From a bacterium (lineage in GTDB: Bacteria; Calditrichota; Calditrichia; RBG-13-44-9; J042): a stretch of 17,870 nt of DNA. A program made the translations under genes and the position numbers. The notes beneath the pieces were generated by a model. The model was not told the origin of the DNA and ran no database searches. It saw only the letters and a program-made list of their open reading frames with translations. The first letter of the stretch is position 1; every line of letters starts with the position of its first letter. Of this stretch, positions 16,829-17,870 are shown in pieces. The stretch lies in the NCBI GenBank assembly GCA_015494485.1, contig WGBF01000324.1, forward strand, positions 1 through 17,870, given 5' to 3'.

Positions 16829-17870
16829 GTGGCGAACCGGGAAGCTGTCGGAAATAGCAGAAATAGTTATGGGGCAGTCTCCCCCAGGAGAGTACTGTAA
16901 TGTCAGTGCCAATGGTGTACCTTTACTCAATGGCCCAACAGAGTTTGGCTATCATCACCCATCACCTATTCAATTCACCACAGCTCCGAAGAAATACGCA
17001 CGCCCTGGGGATATCCTTTTTTGTGTTCGTGGTTCCACAACGGGTCGAATGAATTGGGCTGATCAAAAATATGCTATTGGAAGAGGTATTGCTGCTATCA
17101 GACATAAAGAAGGTCAAGATTTTCAGTCTTTTCTAAGAGCAGTAATTGAATTCCATTTGCCAACGCTTCTGGTATCAGCAACTGGCTCAACCTTTCCAAA
17201 CGTGAGCCGGGGGCATTTGCGCAACCTTCCAATCAGAATTCCTCCCCTCCCCGAACAGCGCGCCATTGCCCACATCCTTGGCACACTGGATGACAAGATT
17301 GAACTGAACTGGCGGATGAACGAGACGCTGGAGGCCATGGCCCATGCGTTGTTCAAAAGCTGGTTCGTGGACTTCGACCCGGTGGTGATCAACGCCCTGC
17401 GTGCCGGCAATCCCATCCCCGACAAATTCGCCAAACGCGCCGCCTACTACCGCAACATCCTCCGCCAAAAACATTCCCCTCTCCCCTGGGGAGAGGGGTT
17501 AGGGGTGAGGGAAAAACTCCCTCCCAAACTCCTTGCCTACGCTCGCTCCCTTCGCAAAAACCAGACCGACGCCGAACGCTTAATGTGGCGGCTGCTTCGC
17601 AATCGGCAATTTCTGGGAATCAAATTTCGCCGCCAGCATCCCATCGAACCTTATATCGTAGATTTTTATGCCCATGAATTAGGCCTGGTCATTGAAATCG
17701 ACGGCGGCCACCATGCAGAGCCAAAACAAAAAGCCTATGATGAAAAGCGTACGGCTTTTCTGGAAGCAAAAGGATTAAAGGTCATCCTGTATTGGGCAAA
17801 CGATGTGCTTAAAGAGACTGAATCGGTATTGAAGGATTTATACCAGCGAATAGTGGAACGGAAGAAACAA
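16818..17870 (+). CDS. hsdS: Type I restriction-modification specificity subunit (HsdS) with an embedded DUF559 endonuclease domain (partial, open at right edge)
   Basis: The frame is open for 351 codons from ATG 16818 (GGAAGG at 16803-16808) to the window end. Residues 1-141 are one target-recognition domain (early EIVMGQSPPGEYCN). Residues about 142-205 are the conserved helical repeat, with PPLPEQRAIAHILGTLDDKI and FKSWFVDFDPV. After a short linker the frame crosses a GC-rich palindrome (SPLPWGEGLGVRE, from Ser220). It then enters a DUF559 domain (about 235-346): LRKNQTDAERLMWRLLRNRQ, then Asp282, Glu293 and Asp295 in VDFYAHELGLVIEIDGGHH, the PD-(D/E)XK pattern of Vsr-like nucleases. In ordinary HsdS the second recognition domain would begin about here; it may follow beyond the edge. 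GC by my count changes from 45/120 (17041-17160) to 68/120 (17281-17400) to 54/120 (17641-17760), so the gene is a mosaic. Confidence 0.88.
   Translation, partial: MGGEWRTGKLSEIAEIVMGQSPPGEYCNVSANGVPLLNGPTEFGYHHPSPIQFTTAPKKYARPGDILFCVRGSTTGRMNWADQKYAIGRGIAAIRHKEGQDFQSFLRAVIEFHLPTLLVSATGSTFPNVSRGHLRNLPIRIPPLPEQRAIAHILGTLDDKIELNWRMNETLEAMAHALFKSWFVDFDPVVINALRAGNPIPDKFAKRAAYYRNILRQKHSPLPWGEGLGVREKLPPKLLAYARSLRKNQTDAERLMWRLLRNRQFLGIKFRRQHPIEPYIVDFYAHELGLVIEIDGGHHAEPKQKAYDEKRTAFLEAKGLKVILYWANDVLKETESVLKDLYQRIVERKKQ
17476..17511 (+). repeat. REP-like GC-rich palindrome read in frame inside hsdS
   Basis: CCCCTCTCCCC (17476-17486) and GGGGAGAGGGG (17488-17498) form a perfect 11-bp inverted repeat around one T, followed by TTAGGGGTGAGGG. 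From general knowledge, elements of this form (CCCTCTCCC...GGGAGAGGG...GGGGTGAGGG) are widely dispersed in bacterial genomes and are often found beside DUF559 genes. Here it is translated without a stop as part of HsdS. Confidence 0.8.
17476..17870 (+). mobile_element. Candidate inserted module: REP-like palindrome plus DUF559 nuclease (right end not seen)
   Basis: The palindrome and the DUF559 domain together interrupt HsdS just after its first conserved repeat, in frame. The module has its own base composition and no counterpart in standard HsdS. It resembles protein-level insertion elements, such as Rickettsia palindromic elements that are tolerated inside coding frames, but with a nuclease attached. 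The right boundary lies outside the window, so it is not known whether a matching palindrome or the rest of HsdS follows. Confidence 0.5.

Noticed and set aside
17476..17498. The hsdS palindrome as an intrinsic terminator.
   Set aside because: No T tract follows, and the hsdS frame continues through it into a recognisable domain.

Overview
The window (17,870 bases, roughly balanced GC) looks like a chromosomal piece of a Gram-negative respiring bacterium, most likely of the FCB supergroup (Bacteroidota, Ignavibacteria or Calditrichota type). The reasons are an alternative complex III (ACIII) operon, a three-gene proton-translocating transhydrogenase, and a 2-oxo acid dehydrogenase E1 with alpha and beta parts fused in one chain. 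The phylum is inference; there is no rRNA or phylogenetic marker in the window.

Region 1 (1-7319, minus strand) is an ACIII operon read right to left: a polytopic membrane protein with a C-terminal monoheme cytochrome c domain, pentaheme ActA, iron-sulfur/molybdopterin-like ActB, quinol-binding NrfD-like ActC, ActD, and ActF, which runs off the left edge. Genes are tightly spaced or overlap by 1-14 bases. ActB carries a single in-frame TAA at codon 141, with clear family homology on both sides. No separate actE sits in its usual place between actD and actF; the fused cytochrome at the head of the operon is a candidate replacement.

Region 2 (7495-10425, minus strand) is pntAA-pntAB-pntB, the membrane transhydrogenase that uses the proton-motive force to make NADPH. 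It ends at a strong intrinsic terminator that separates it from the ACIII operon. Divergent from it, after a 495-base intergenic region, is the fused E1 alpha/beta dehydrogenase (10921-13338, plus strand), with a good sigma-70-type promoter in front and a hairpin behind.

Region 3 (about 13425 to the right edge, plus strand) is a type I restriction-modification locus interrupted by accessory genes. hsdM is followed by an XRE-ImmA/IrrE metallopeptidase gene and a DUF4411 PIN-like gene (a toxin-antitoxin-like pair), then by a 24-residue open frame that repeats the hsdM tail, then by hsdS. The hsdS frame contains one target-recognition domain and one conserved repeat. It then passes without a break through a REP-like palindrome into a DUF559 (PD-(D/E)XK, Vsr-like) endonuclease domain, and is still open at the right edge. 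hsdR is not in the window. The nested insertions in this locus are the most unusual part of the window.
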